Below are positions 1 through 14,408 of a DNA stretch of 64,000 nucleotides, piece by piece. The position numbers and the translations under genes are program-made. Source of the stretch: Struthio camelus (Eukaryota; Chordata; Aves; Struthioniformes; Struthionidae); NCBI RefSeq assembly GCF_040807025.1, contig NC_090943.1, positions 27,557,213-27,621,212 on the forward strand. Direction: 5' to 3'. The first letter of the stretch is position 1; the number at the start of each line of letters is the position of its first letter. The notes under the pieces are model-generated. The model searched no databases. It saw only the letters and a list, made by a program, of their open reading frames with translations, and was not told the origin of the DNA.

Positions 1-3000
1 TTAATGCTATGATTCACTTATAACGGTCAAATAAAAGTATTGATGTACATTGCAGAAAATGCAGAAATATTCAACAAATGCTTCTGCCCTGTATTTGGAA
101 AGAAGCAGGATTACGCGTTTCTTATGCATTGATGATGGAGTAGTTTCCAGTCCAATAGTAACTATGGAGGATGTTAAACAACATCTACCAGAAATAAACA
201 TTTTTAAATCAGCAAGCTAGATAACTAGCACTCAAAAGTCCCTTAAAGAGTTGGTTGAAGAAACGTCTGGAATGCCAATGTTATTTTTAATACATCTTGA
301 AAAACTGAGGAAATTCTATAAGACTGGAAATGTACTAAAATTGAATCAATATTAAAAAAGATGTATAGGGCAACCTGAGTAATTATAGCACTGTGAACAT
401 CAGGCCCAGACTGCATAATAGGAAATCTGTCATGGAATACAACTAATAAGTATGAATGGATGGCAATGGAATTTGTGTTGAACAGCATAGCTTTATGTTT
501 GTTAAAAACAGGGATTTTAAACCAAACTGTTGCCTTTGTTAACAAAATTCCAAGTTTGCTTGATAAAGACAACTGGGCAGATGAAGCAGCATCATTCATA
601 GGATGTTTAAACCTTGTCTGGCGTTCTGCTGAGCACTGCCACTGTCCAATGCAGTACATATTAAAACAGTTTATAAACTTGTTTAACAAGAACTTTAAAA
701 AGCAACTGTCAAAGCTGTGGACTCTCTCTGTTGGTATTATGCTTCGTGCTATTCAACATTTTTACTAACAATCTGTGAGTAAATATGAAATCACTGGTGC
801 TAAACCTAGCAGGCAAAGCAACGGTTGCTAGAATGGTGCAGAGGTACCATATTAAGTAACAAACTGAACCCATCCAAGCAAGACACATTTCAATACAGCT
901 AAACAGAGGACTTACATGGAAGAATAAGGAATGAAGAGAACACCTTCTAACTGGGGAACTATTACAGCAAAGCAAGTTTTCTATGGAGAAGGTTAGTTTA
1001 GCTGGCCTAATAAAAAGGTATTACTTCTCCCTGTATATCTTATCTTGTTCATATCCTTAACTAAATCAGGACTGCAAAACTACAATGCCTATTAAAGCAG
1101 CAACACTCACGAAGAAGTCAGAGGTTGTGCCGGAGATAAAGCTTAACATGAAAACCTATTGTTATACATGTATTCCTGGATATATGCTTATTCGGAGTAG
1201 TGAGCAGGACCAGAGGGATAATAGTAGCTCTGTGGACTGTGTTGGTGTTGCCAATACTATGACACCACACACAGTCCTGCGGTAGAATTCATTTCACTTA
1301 ACCACACACACTCACTGTAGACTTCTGCATGTGTTAATCCTCTAGACTGCTTTCGTAGTTAATGGAAATGAATCCGTTTAAGGTGATACTCTTTTCATCA
1401 TAAAAGGGATCCTAAAATAGCTCAAAGGTGGCTGTCTGTAGCACACCATAGATGCGTCTGCTTAGGTTAAAGGAATTCCATTTGTGGTGTCAGCTACTTT
1501 AAACTAATACTGAGAAACTGGAGAGTAGGTGAAAAATATTATTCCTGGCTGCCTAAGAATCATGTACAGGGGGAACCATTATTCATTCACCTTATCAGAA
1601 AGAAGACTGAAAAATGACTTGCTTAGGACAATGAAGAAACAGGGTAACAAAAATGTAAATTGGTGGTAACTCACCATTGAGTAAACTACCAAGGGGAAAT
1701 GAGGAAATCTCTTATTACCCTAAGGACAACCAGATATTTTCTCAGAATGCATGCTTTAGCAAAAGACAAGATAGAGTACACCAGTGAATGAGTGAAATGT
1801 GATTCCCTGTGTTATACTGATTAGATTGGATGATCTAATGATCCCTTATGATCTTAACCCTGATGAGACAATGAGTTACTCAGTTTAACTGTAGGACAGA
1901 TAAGGCTCTCATGGAGAAACACTCTCAGTGTAAGAATGGAGGCATGCTTTTGGGGAAATAAAGTTAAGACAAGCTGCAAACTAGCAACTTTCAACATGTG
2001 ATTCAGAGGTTATTACATGTTAGTTAATACTAGTTGCTGTTTCTTCTACAGATTTTAGAGTTAAATTTCATAGCTTTTTGTAGGTCTGCTTGGTGCTAAA
2101 GTTACGATGAACAGGGTTTTAATATGGGATAGGGGCCTTACAGAATACAAAGAAAGGATTATACAAGCACTGTAAAATGCAGGCAGAGACAAGGAATAAT
2201 AAAATGTTGATAACTCCAAAGTTGGTCTGTCCTAAGTAATTAGTTATGGCTAGTAAATCCCTGTGCGTATTCTGGAAGTGTTCACTTAGAGACAAGCAGT
2301 CTTGTGAGCTGCTAATAACTTCAAACAAAATATCACCAAGGCACAGCTCTGTCAAGTGCACCTAGAGAGCTCCTTTTTCAGGCCTGCCTTGTGACACCAG
2401 AGAGTATGTGCCTGTCCATGCAGACCTCCCATTGGGCTGAGTCTGCTCCTGTTAGTTCCCTACCCTTAAAAACGGAATGGTTTAACTGAATTGGTTGCTT
2501 TACTGGTAGGTGATTCTTCCACGGATCGGGTCTTGCTCAGAAATTGCAGGAAGTTGTATTTGTATCCATAATGCTCAATAAAGTAGAAAGAAAATGTAAT
2601 AAGATAAAAAGAGCAGAAAAGATTTGCAGAAGTATGTTTGGTTGTGTTAACTTTATCACTTACGCATTCAGGGCCATATGAGGTACGAAATAGGTTAGGA
2701 ACTGTATTCAGAAAGTAGCTTCAGCGCATAGCAAGACACTCCCCACTACAGCTTCCTAGAATCTTGAGCAGAACTCTGTTAATAGGAACTGACATTTCAG
2801 TATAAGGCCAGAGGAAAACTTACCTGAATGTGACAAATACAGATTTACGCTTAACTGACTGCTGCTCCTAATTCACAACTGTTTCAGAATTCATAGTACA
2901 AATTATAAAATGTTAAAAGCTCCAGTAGCTGGAATAGCTGCAGTAACAATTACTGCTTCATACTCTAGGTAGGGTATACTATAGAGAGATGCTTTTTAAA

Positions 3001-5711
3001 TAGATTTACAACTGGACGAAATTAAGACAACCAAACAGCATTATTATATTCAGGAGGACAAGTGCAGATTTTTGACTTCTCCTAAACGAATCAATCTGTC
3101 TCTAAAATACGCAGCTGAATATAAATGAAAGAGCTAGTCAGAAACAGAAAATAAATCTCTTTCAAAGCAAGTTAAATTGTCCTGTAGTTTTTTCCCCGGA
3201 CCTGAGTCTTGTGCTTTACTCATGTGGAGCAAGTCTCATCTACTGTTTTGCTAGCCTGAGTAAGCCAACTTCTTTGCTTAGCTCTGCTCCCATTAAGATC
3301 AGGTTAGGCGTCTTCTGCAGCTATTCCATTTAGAGTTTTTCCTGCATGTGGATGACGAGAGCTGTACCCAGCATTCCAGATGCTAAGGCTGCCAAATGGA
3401 GAGCTAAACATGAATATAATAGAGGTCACTAGCCAGGGTGGATGCTGGAAACTCTGTAAATACATTAAGAGAGAGAAGCTCTTCCTCAAAGAGCTGACAA
3501 TCTAAATAGATAAAATGGACATAAGAGATGGACAAAAGATGTGATGTGATCTAGAGGGTCGTGCCCTGGATGAGGTAAGAAGCTGAGGGCTCATATTCAA
3601 AAATACTATTGGGTCTCAAGCAAACTTGTAGTAAGAGTTTCAGAAATTCTGAAGCTGATTAGACACTTACATCTTGCTAATTGCACTAGGAGCTGGGCTC
3701 CTTATCTGCCAGTTGCCCAGAGCTTCAGGCTAGCAGCAATCCAGGAAGTCTGGGAGGTGACAGTATGAGCAGGTGAGCTCCTCACAGTTTCTGCAGTTTC
3801 CACTAGTTGCCTTGTTCCACTGGTTTGGGGACAACAGAGCATAGCAGCCACTCATTATAAAATAGCGGTAAGTGTAACACCAACTGAACCGACTCCTTAA
3901 ACGTGAGCTCCTCACTGTCAGGACAGCCCTCTCCTGAAAGTCAGCATGACTTCTGTTGGGATGGGGCAAATAGGCCAGAAAGAGCATAGCTTCTAGACTG
4001 GATAGTTTTACTTCCTGGGCACCAATATGACCTGTTTACAGAGAGTTATCAGTGCCTCCTCTTGTGACAGGAGGTCATAAGAGGTCGTCTGTCAACTCCA
4101 GCAGTATTAATTTTTAAAATCTTTGCAAAGATAGCATCACTAGCTCTCTACGTCACAGATCGTGTTGAAGTTTCAGGAAAAAATTGTTCTGTAATAGGTC
4201 ATTTACAAACTTATATTTAGTTGAATACATATTTAAAGGAGTTAGAACAGTTTGAAAGGGAGCAAGGGAAGGAAAGTCCATCTTATTAATACAGTGGTAA
4301 CAATGTCAAAACCAGTGAGCCTGCCAATTATTAATACAACATTTACAAAAGTCTTTGCAGGTTCTATCCAAGCTACATGCTTGTCTGGCTAGTGAAAATG
4401 CTGTAATCTCCCATCCAAACACGCCCCTCTAACCCTTACTAATTCTTACATTTTTCTCATTCCTCTACTGTAATGTTAGTTTGCTAAAGTGTGGGTACCT
4501 AACTTGAGGTCCAGCTGCTACAGTTTGTGAGCCAATCCATAGGGCTATGCATATTTTTGAAACACTGAGGCTGCTGTCTCCTTGTAAAAGTGCTACTCCA
4601 ATAACGAATGACCAGCTGGCTGACCAGTTTTTTGCCTATGTACAAAGTCAATTGTGCGTCATTTTGCAGTGTTCTGAAAGATGTACCACTGATTAGTGCC
4701 CCAAAAGAAAACTTATCATCCCTTAGTCATCTCACCTCGAATTCCCAGGAACCCTAAAATTCTGCATTCTCATCAGATCTTAAAAGAAACCAATAATAAA
4801 AGGTGTATTACTGTCTGACCTAATGGCATTTATTAGATTTATTATTTTATGCTGGATTTAAATAGATGTTTATAGAGCAAGATAAACTTTTAAAATAGCA
4901 TTGAGTATGTTACTACAGATAACTACAGATAACCACATAAAGAAAAATAAATGTGATGCACTATGGTATGAAATACTCTAACTTTTGTTTAAGCTGAGTT
5001 TTAACGTCTTTAAAAGATATTTAGGTTGTGGTATGTTTCCTGGACTGAACATCTATGTTATATAATGGCCACTAAACTGCTCCCTCCCCCCTTCAGTTTA
5101 TAGCCTTTTTGTTTCAAGTCATCCATCTAAACATGAAAAGCCTCTTCTGATATTCTTCCCTCAATGTTTTCTCTATCTGCAGAGGTTGATAAAAGAAATT
5201 AAAAAATATAAAAAGAACTCAATGAAATTTTATCAAGCATGAAATGCAGTTTTAACAAAACAGGGATTTGCTGAAGTAATGTTTCAGTAAGGAAGGAAAT
5301 ACCATTGACTTTATTACAGCTGCCTAATGTTTTCCACGAACTGCAGAAAATAATTCATTGTATCTTAGTGACCTACAATAACAGCTGACTGCTTGCACTT
5401 GATGGAAATGTGATTTGTGCCTACTAAGAATTAACTATTTAACTTCTCCATACTCTTCTCTCCAGTGAGACACCAGCTTCCTTTGCATTGTTTTGAACTG
5501 CTTCCCGAGATGTGAACCGCGGGAAGCACAAGCATTGATTGCTACGCAATGTTCTTTCGTGAATAAGAAAAACTATGGGCAGACTGCATGTTTCTGTGAG
5601 CTGTAATGCTCATGCTGGGCTTTGAAAGGACTGCACATAGAAGAGGCCCCTTTTAGACAGTCACCTCAAAGGCTCTAGAGCATAATAAATATAAAGGAAT
5701 ATTTCTGATGT

Positions 5712-5766
5712 TTGCACATGTGCACACACATGCACGTGCATGCAACATGCAACGCATGCACATGCT
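5712..5766. repeat. Alternating purine-pyrimidine tract (TG/CA/GC rich)
   Basis: About 55 bases of nearly continuous alternating purine and pyrimidine, made of overlapping CATG, TGCA and CACGTG palindromes. Such tracts can adopt left-handed Z-DNA under supercoiling. It lies in intergenic DNA and I see no associated gene. Confidence 0.6.
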
Positions 5767-6124
5767 CAGCAGCAAGTTCTGAGGTGAGAGCCTTAGAGAA
5801 GACAGAAGCAGTGAAGGTTCAGGCACGGATTTGATGAAGTGACGACATAAAGGGAAAAGCAAAAATTTGTCTAGGTAGCAAGGAGAAAAAGGAGTGGGGA
5901 CGAGGAAGGAAGAAAGGGAACCAAATCTTTGTCTATTGAGATTTGTTAGAAAATTTACCCCCACTGTTGTCACTGTCTCTGAAAGAGAGAAGACGGATGC
6001 AAGCTGTCCTGGTGCAACTAACTTTGCCAGAAGTCCAGCAGATTTCATGTTAGCCATATAATATCATCCCTTCATTTTATAGAGCATGTTTTGCTCTTGC
6101 TCACCAACAGCATTAAGATATTGT

Positions 6125-6142
6125 ATCACAGAATCACAGAAT
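6125..6142 (-). mobile_element. Possible CR1 LINE 3'-end remnant
   Basis: Two tandem copies of CACAGAAT are present. They are the reverse complement of the ATTCTGTG octamer that terminates CR1 LINEs in birds and reptiles. The adjoining sequence does not clearly match a CR1 body, so this may be only a short relic or a chance match. Confidence 0.35.
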
Positions 6143-6175
6143 CTCTGTGTGTGTGACTCATACACATCTCTGAAG

Positions 6176-6292
6176 ATAATACTGTATGTACATACAATAT
6201 CTACCCACATATTGTAAAACTGTATATGTAGATACACCATATATACAGTATCTACGAACATAAACACCTATATTATATGTATATACAACAGC
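6176..6292. repeat. TA-rich imperfect repeat block
   Basis: A run of TATAC, GTATAT and TATCTAC words recurs in direct and inverted orientation over about 115 bases directly after the CR1-like octamers. It behaves as low-complexity TA-rich sequence with no coding meaning. Confidence 0.5.
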
Positions 6293-9200
6293 TAATGGAT
6301 AGCAACACTGTATAGTAGGGAAGGAGAATTTGGCTGGGATTGTGTGCAAACTGTTACTTTAATAGGAGGAGACCTGGAATCCTTCATGTCCACTCAGAAT
6401 AAACAAGAATGAACATACCACGTTCAAATTTGTCCAGTAGAGTATGCTCCCATAACCTGCATGAAAAATAGACGTAGACCTAGTTTAATTTTAGCTCTAT
6501 ATAGCATGTACAGAGGATGGCTTCTTCACACTTGAAAAGCAGCTATATACTTTTGAAATGTGCTCTGTTCTCTAGTCTTACTAGTTCTAATTAGGATAAC
6601 TGGCGTGAATCCAGGATTACTTCCACCGGAGAAGTACACAAGGCAAAATTAGCGCAAGAAGACCCCAGATTCTCCTTTCCTCCATGCCTCATTGGTGACA
6701 TTTTGTTTTATTCTTTCAGACGTGCGAATGGAAGGATTACTACATGTTACTGAAATGAAAGGAAACTGTAAGCAAGAAGGTGTTAAGGCATTACCTAAAT
6801 TGGAGATTAGCCAGTTTAAACTGGTTGAACCACTCTATTGCTTAAATTGCTACAAAAGTTTAGATCTCCACTTTATGTGATAGTCAGAAAATAATACAGT
6901 GAAGGCTGCAATGGCTCTTACCAGTGAAGAAACTAGTTTCCAATTCACTCATGTTATGAAGTCAGGGTACGACTCATGGCAAAATGAAAACCATTTCCTC
7001 AGAGATTTCTCTTTTAAATATTGGCTAGGCCTGCTTATCAGATGAGCTCTTTTAATATCAGAGGCCAAGAGAACACGCCTGGGATTCAAACCTATTCTTT
7101 CTCTGTAACATCTTTACTTCTTGATTTCATTTCCCATATTTTGCTTAAAGCAGCAGACTCATCATCAGTTGCCTCTAAAGATTAGGAGGATTGCGTCATA
7201 AAGGTTAGGAAGATTGATGCTGGAAAAAAATCTGTGTTTAATGCGTCCCTCTGCACAGGGGGAGAGTTCCATTGTAAAGTTCTAACAGAAAGCCTGCTAA
7301 CTACCAGTCGTGTATATAATAAAAAGAAATGCATTTGGTACCCAAATGCAACCAATCCAAATGACATTCTTGGAAATTGGAGACCCAACATTTAAAGCAG
7401 TAAAGTAGCTTCTCGTTTTTCTCAGGGATTATCGCAAACGAGAGAACAGGTGTCTCAGCAAACAGGTGAAAGACAGTGCTTTGCAAGTCAAGCTGAAATC
7501 AGTCTCAAAGAACATTTGAAACCCCTAGGTGAGAAGGAATATGTCAAACCACAAGAGGCTTCTATCATGAAAAGTTTGGCTCTCATGTCACTGGGAGGGC
7601 ACTCAGCAAAGTTCCCTAGGATTGTTAAGTGCTTTATTGTGCTTTTTATTTATTTTATCCTTGCTTCCCATCAAAGGAAAATGACTGAGTAATTGCTGGG
7701 TATGGCCTACAAATGTCTCAAAGAGTTCCTTTTTATTGAGCTTTTACCTCATGAAAAGAAGCTTATATTCATATAGACTTACATTTTTCCTTTTCAGGTG
7801 CTTAAATGAACAAAAAGAAAACATCGAATGTAAAGCTTGCTATACAGGTTCAAACTGATGGCCAGTTCATATACGTGACAACAGTGCAAACCAAATTCTG
7901 AAGAGGGGGAACACGTCATTGATCGCTGTGTCGTAACAGGCCTTTCAGATGAATGTAACCCATGGCTAGCTTATGTGGTTCTTACGAACTAAAGGTGGAT
8001 ATTGATCTAAAGGCGGATATGTCTTACTGATTTTGTCTTGCTTAACCTCATAGAAAACACCTGTATCATGCAAACTGATGGCCTGAGCCATTTTATAAAA
8101 AACATTGTTTTTTTTTTGTCTCAGTGGATATTCTAATAGAGTGCTTTATTCATTCACTGCATAGAAAATATCTTTCAAAAAATACTCATTCTTTAATTTC
8201 ACTAGATCTACTCTTAGGGATATAAGAAGAGAAATACAGACACCTAAATGCCTTTTTCTACACCATCATCAGAATCATCAGAATCAGTTAGAGAATAGCA
8301 AGAAAGTTATATTTGCTATATAATTTTTGAGCTTGTGTGACCTTAACATTCATGGTAGAGAGGTATTAACCATTTCTATGGAGCACAATAATATTTACAG
8401 TACTATTCTCAATCCTTTCTTAGAATGACTTAATCTCTGGCTTGCTTTCTGATGAGTGTTAAAATGGAGCAGATTTTTTTCTAGGTTTATAAAAATACAT
8501 AGATTTTCACAGTTAATTTGTAACAAATCAACAGGCACGAGTAGTTTGATTTCCTTGGCTTATCTACATTGACTTGTATAGGTCACCGTGTTTCTGCATT
8601 TTGCTTTCTTCCCTTCAAATTTTTCAAAAGCCTTTTTAGCCTTGATAACCTTAAATAATATCATGAATATCTGTGAAGGGTGTCATTTTGCTGTACTCTT
8701 TTCCTTCTTCTACCAGCCCTTGTACTGATTCTTAAGACTTTCAATTTCTTTCCATGTTAAGCATTATGAAAGGAATTCTCACTTCAAATAAGATTTCAGC
8801 AGATCCTAACCAAATATTGTCATATTATAGAATGTTATGTGTTATTATTCCAAAAATGCCTTACTGAAAAACTTCACTGCAACATCTGCACAACGGGTAG
8901 GAGTGCTCTAACAATATAATACCAGGAGATAATGAATGTAAATTTCCATACATGGGAAGGCATGGACAGAGAAAGTTACTTCTATTTCTCAAGCATTTTT
9001 TACATTTCCTATTTTGAGCCTACTCTGATTCAGGATGAAAGCCAACAATGTCAAATGAAAGTGAATGGAACTGTAATCAAGACAACCCACTGGCTGCATC
9101 TTAGGACTCACAAGAGCCCTGCTCAGTATTAATTAAAGAATATGGCATACATTCATACTTTTGTCCTAAAGGGTGCCTTCCAGATCAGCAGGTAGTTGTG

Positions 9201-12200
9201 TCTCGCACAATTTTTCATTCTTTTGTGAGTTGGGTATACAATGTTCAAAACCGTATGCACTGGACACGTTCTCTTTAATTGTCAGCGTAATTGTTCATAA
9301 ATATAATTCTGAAGATGAGATGGTTAACTAAGTGTGTTAGGTGTCAGGTTACAGCCATTCTTAAATATAACCTGGGAAGTGAGAGATTATCCTTCAGCGA
9401 ATTTACCCTTACAGAGATAAGAGAGAGTACAAGGGGTGGAAAATCAGCCTGTATTGCTTTCGACATCTACAAAGGATTTAATCAACGGCTGTAATGCAAG
9501 CTCAGCTTGGTGAGAGTTTCACTATCTGCTATAACATCCACTTTTTCTTACTGCAGCTTCTTAGCAGAATAGAGATATGTTTCGCTGAAACATTTAGATG
9601 CATGTAACTGCAGCTATGCCAATTACTGTATCACGGGTGTGTAGCAAAACACACCTCCAGCGTTCCGCTTGGTATGTCTTTAGTGAGGTGCCAGCTTTCC
9701 AGTCAAATGTAAAAGTCTAGAGGGTACTGGAGCATAGAAACCACAGTGGAATGCTACAATAGAAGAGTTAAGATTGGAAACTCTACAAAATATAAAACGT
9801 TAATAAATACACTACAAAGCTACCCAGTAAATAATATATGGTAATGAGCTGTATATTTGCAAGCTGAACTAACTGTCCATCCCTGGAAATATGCTCTTAT
9901 TTTCTCTCTTGTTAAATATAGTTAGACCATGGGACAGTTTGCCTGTCAGGTGAATTTTTTTTTCTGCTTGTCTTGTGGAATATTAGAAATATATCTATGC
10001 CTAGATCTCCAAGCTAACTGCTGAAGAGAGTGCTGCAAGTCCTTATAAGTGACATATCTGGCGTTCAGCTGATATCATACTTGTCAGGGGCCTTAGCTAA
10101 AAGGAATTTGAAATAGCCAATTGGTAAAGAAACTGGAGTCTCTCACAGGTTGCCTCTCTCAGGGGCTTCGGCAGACTGTGGCTTCCACAGCTGACACCAA
10201 GAAGTTTCTTCCAGTGGTATCTGTCGGGTTATGCAGGACAGTCTGCCGCTCTCAACCCACTCTCAACTCCTGCAATCTGTTCTCCATAGAAATTAATACA
10301 GGCAAGTGGGAAATCTCTCTTTCGCATGCTAAAAGGGCTCAGTGTATGTATCTTGCTAGGAGCTGGTGCAGGCAAACAGTTCCTGGAATGGTGAGACAGC
10401 TCATCTATAAATTGATTTTGCTTCATTTCCACAGCTGCAAGAGCAGCAAGCGCTGGAGCCAGATGAGTCCAGAGAAGAGACTTTAGCTGCTAAAGGCTGG
10501 CCAGGAAGCCAAGCCACAGGCAGAGACACTGGTACATAAAATACATTCCAGTGGTTGGCATCTGGGCCCTGCAGCTGCCAAGCACACCCAGTGTGTGGCC
10601 ATGGGTGTTGGCTTCAATACTAGAACATTTTGAGGAGGAGGCCAGCAACCAGTAACCAGAGAAGACAGTGCCAAGTTACTACAGAAATTATATTCATGTG
10701 CCAATTTGCTTGCTATTTCAAAAGACAAAATTTTATCTAGGAAGTATTGTTTTGAACATACCCACATGACAGTTAACAGAAATATGCTGATATTTGCTAG
10801 CGGGGGGAAGGGGTAAAATACTTATATGTGAAACGAGGCTCCTTAGGGCACGGGTTAACAAAACCAAACGATACCCATTATACTATTCCTTAACTAATTC
10901 ACAAGTTTCCCTAGAGACCACAGCTCTGCTGGGGGACACAAGTCTGGTGTATTTCTTTCCAAGATACAGTGCAGGGAGAATTATATAAAACAAAGAGAGA
11001 GGTAAAATGAAAAATACGCAACAAGGCTGAGCAAGTTTCAGCTCCAAAGACAGACACGGTATGCTGTTAATAGACGAGCAGGTCAGAGAATCATGTGAAA
11101 ATAGAAAAGCTGTATTGAACCTCTAGAATATAACAGAATTGAACATATTGCGTAAGGTGTTCAGCACATCCAAATGGCTGCTTGTCACACAGGTACAAGC
11201 TGTACCAGACTGTACAGGCAGCAGTCTTCACTTGGGAGTATGTCACAACAGGCGATTATATTTAGTAATTGTTAAGAGGACTTGGGGTCAAACTCTGTGC
11301 AGAATCCTTGCATCTCTCATGAGACTATGACAGTGCTGAAGTCTACAGAGCAATGTTTGAGCTACCTTTAAAAACTAAAACCCCTCAGGTACTTTTGGAA
11401 ACAGTTGAGCTGTGCTAGCGTTATGTTTCACACAGGCTAATTTACCAATCAGATCACACGTTAATTAGCCAAAGGGATGAGTGTTTTAAACGCAGCACTC
11501 ATTTCCTTTGAACAGGGCTTGAGCACAGTGCTCCAGCAGGATTTTGCAGGCTCTGTCTCCCCAAGCCCAAAAGCAATGTTGAGTGTAGTGCTTCTCTGAA
11601 GGAGACCCTTCTGAAAACGTTAAGACTCGGACCTTATTACATCACGTCTCACAAATTTCTCATCCAATCTTCTCACTTTGGAGCATCTGCAAATTCAGCT
11701 AGGAATCTGAATGTCAATCAATGGTTTTCTCGGGCTCCATAATCATTCACAACAATGATTTTGTTAGTGAAACTTGAGCACCAGCTCCACTGAGGATTTC
11801 CAGGCCAGAATGGAATCAAAGCCACCGAATTAAGCAGATATAACTTTACAAGCTCATGGGAAATACTAATTGAGAAAGACAACATGGTCAATGGAAAGAA
11901 AAAAATCCAAAGCTTGTATCTTATATGAACTTGAATAAACAAGAAAGCTCAAATCATGCCAGAAATCTGTCAACAATCTGCTGTCATAATTTTCTGTGAG
12001 ATCTTGACTTTTATATGCCTGTCGCATTCACGCTATAAATTGGTGGTGAACTCCTCAGCAGGCAAGATGTAACAGTCAACCTAGTTAGCAGGAATATTTT
12101 GTTAGCCCAGTTAAAGTCTGCAAAATGAGAAGCAACTTCCTTAAATCCAGTTTAACTCGATAATTATTTTGCCTCTGAACATGGCTGTTGCATAGGGATT

Positions 12201-12886
12201 AAGTGTCTGATTTTAATTCCTTTATCATAAAAGAGCATTTACTCACCAAATTATCATGTTGATGTCAATATCAGAAATACTGTGTGTATCTCAGAAAAGC
12301 CTGTGAATTCAAATGGTAATGAGATCTTTTCTTTTCTGTTTCTGCGTTACTGGAATAGACTGTGTTGCACTGGGGCTTCTTAACAGTATGCTGTCTGTGG
12401 AACAGATGGCTGAACAGACTGAGTTACTGATGCAGATGCAAAGTTGACACAGGACCATCTCCAGGCAGTGATAATAGAGACGGATGGCTCTGGAACGGAA
12501 AGTTCACACATTAGTGTGCTTTACTGGCACACTGCAGAACCAAGTTCCTGACATTTCAGCTCAACCGCAAGAAAGTTGATTTTTCTTTGCTATTGCACTC
12601 ATTTTATGTTTCTTCTTTCTGTGACACTTGCCTTTTCATGAGGACTGCTGCTTGAACAAATTTCACTACAAAGATTAGTTGTGTTTGCTTGTTCTTCTGT
12701 GGAAACTCTGCTTGTGAGACTTGAGAGAAACAATTCAACTAGGCTGGACTTTAAAACTTGATTTTATTCCTCCTTTTAATAAGACTATCATTCCTGCTTT
12801 ATCCTTGCCTGTTCAAGAGGGCAAGCTGATATACCAACATGTAACTTCTAAACAATCCATGTGGCCACACTGACCATCATTACCTT

Positions 12887-12941
12887 GAAATTTCAATCTC
12901 TATTTGGGAAATTTCACGTATGAAATTTCTCAAGAAATTTC
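12887..12941. repeat. Cluster of four palindromic GAAATTTC octamers
   Basis: The self-complementary octamer GAAATTTC occurs at 12,887, 12,908, 12,922 and 12,934. The second copy is preceded by GG and the fourth is followed by C. The block lies about 0.8 kb from the edge of the CpG island. It could be chance in AT-rich DNA, a degenerate short tandem repeat, or a cluster of transcription-factor half-sites. The sequence alone does not decide. Confidence 0.55.
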
Positions 12942-14109
12942 CTGGTCATAAGTTCTGAAGTGAGACAATGTTCAGACAGAAGGGATTAAATCTTCATTGC
13001 TGCTGCTGACAGAAATTTTACCGTGGATCTCAGCTGTGGGTTTTTTATATTCCTCTGCTGTGCAGTTCACTGATCAGTCTGTCATGAGGTGGTAATTCAC
13101 ACAACATTGCATTCAGAGTATTGACTACGTCTGGGATAATCTTTGTTACTCTCTGTTTCATTTCTTAGATACTGCATCAACAGTTGTACCAGAGCTCACA
13201 CTTCCTATCACACTCGTAAAGGGAATCCATCCTGACCTTTTGAATTTGTACAGTTTGTTCTCTTTTCTGATTTCCCTACATTAGTAGGCTTAAATACAGG
13301 AGTTATCTTTGAAGAAGGCAGGAAGCTAGCTAGAGGGCAGGTACCTGCAATCCCCCACCTACTGCTAAGGCAGCCCTCTCCCACTGCAGTCATAGCTGCA
13401 CTGAAGTTGGTGATACAGTTCAGCTCCGTCTCTGTTGAGACACAGCTTCCAAAACAGGGCCCTGCAAAAACTGGTAGTGCCCCGAGCTCCTCTCAGGGAG
13501 TACAGTCGCAGAGTGGGAAAGAGCACGTTTTTTCATTTTGAGCTTTTAAGCAACAGCAAAAGAACAAGCAAATGCCTATGAAGAGGAAGTTACAAGCAGT
13601 CTTGTGATAGCTTACATAAACTGAAGGTTTGTGGTTCAAATAGGCAAAGGGAAACTAGGAAAAAAAGCTTTCTGCAGCAAGGAGTCCTCAACTTAGAGCA
13701 ACGAGGATTTGTCACAGCCAACGCTTCCCTGGCTGCAGGGTGGGCTGTGCTTCTGGCTCAGAGCGGCCCAAAGCGGGGAACGCGGCGCGGTGCCATGCTG
13801 GGCGAGCGCGCCCGTGCCGCCGAGCCGGGCGCCGTCCCCCCGCGGGGCTCCCGGCCTGCCCGCTCGGAGAGGACGCACAGCTGCCGTAGGCCTTTTTGCT
13901 CAGGATACGCTAACCCCTGCCATGCTCCCTTCTGGATGGGGCCTGCGTGAAGCACCTTGGCTATCCTGCCCTTGGAGCCGCCTTCGCTCCCGCTGAAAAA
14001 AACCCAGGCTGCGCGCTGCGGTCCCGTCACTCTTCTTTCCTTCTGCTCGGTGTCTGTCCAAAAAGGCGATGGTGACGGACAGCGCCTGCTGCCTGCTCTT
14101 AACATTTAG

Positions 14110-14133
14110 CCCCCCGCTGCCCCCCCCCACCCT
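14110..14133 (-). other. Cytosine-run tract (G-rich on minus strand)
   Basis: Clustered C runs on the plus strand give G runs on the minus strand, inside the CpG island. This could favour a quadruplex or i-motif. It is followed by an acceptor-like TTGCAG, but no exon is supported. Confidence 0.4.
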
Positions 14134-14408
14134 TGCAGGTTAGTTTTGAGCTTTAGCCCGGGAGGGCGCCTGCTCCTCACCGGGGCGCTAGTGAAGTCAG
14201 CGGCGCGGCAAGGGGGGGGATGTCGAGAAGGGGCAGGCCCCGTGCAGGGCAGGGCGGCTTCACCCCCGCTGAAGGATTTTCTCCCCAGACGGTGCCCTGG
14301 CCACGTGCGGGGTGGCATCCTCCTTAGTCCTCTCGCAACGCAGTGCGCGAGGAAAGGACTTGATATGGGGACACGCCGGGCACCTCGCCCGCCACCGCCG
14401 TCCCCAGC

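Larger units (their letters stand above)
1..13740. other. Intergenic DNA, no supported gene
   Basis: AT-rich sequence with many stops in all frames. The longest open frames are 148 codons at 243-689 on the minus strand, an overlapping 102 codons at 460-768 on the plus strand, and 121 codons at 10,121-10,486 on the plus strand. None resembles a protein I know or shows splice-bounded coding character. By synteny with human 7q21 this side should face CDK6, but no CDK6 kinase exon is visible. Small structures (a CR1-like end motif near 6.1 kb, an alternating purine-pyrimidine tract at 5.7 kb, a GAAATTTC cluster at 12.9 kb) are listed separately. I see no RNA gene here. Confidence 0.6.

Noticed and set aside
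243-768. Overlapping 148-codon (minus) and 102-codon (plus) open frames
   Set aside because: Both strands open over the same bases, no recognisable domain, no splice-site framing and no start context support. Likely chance.
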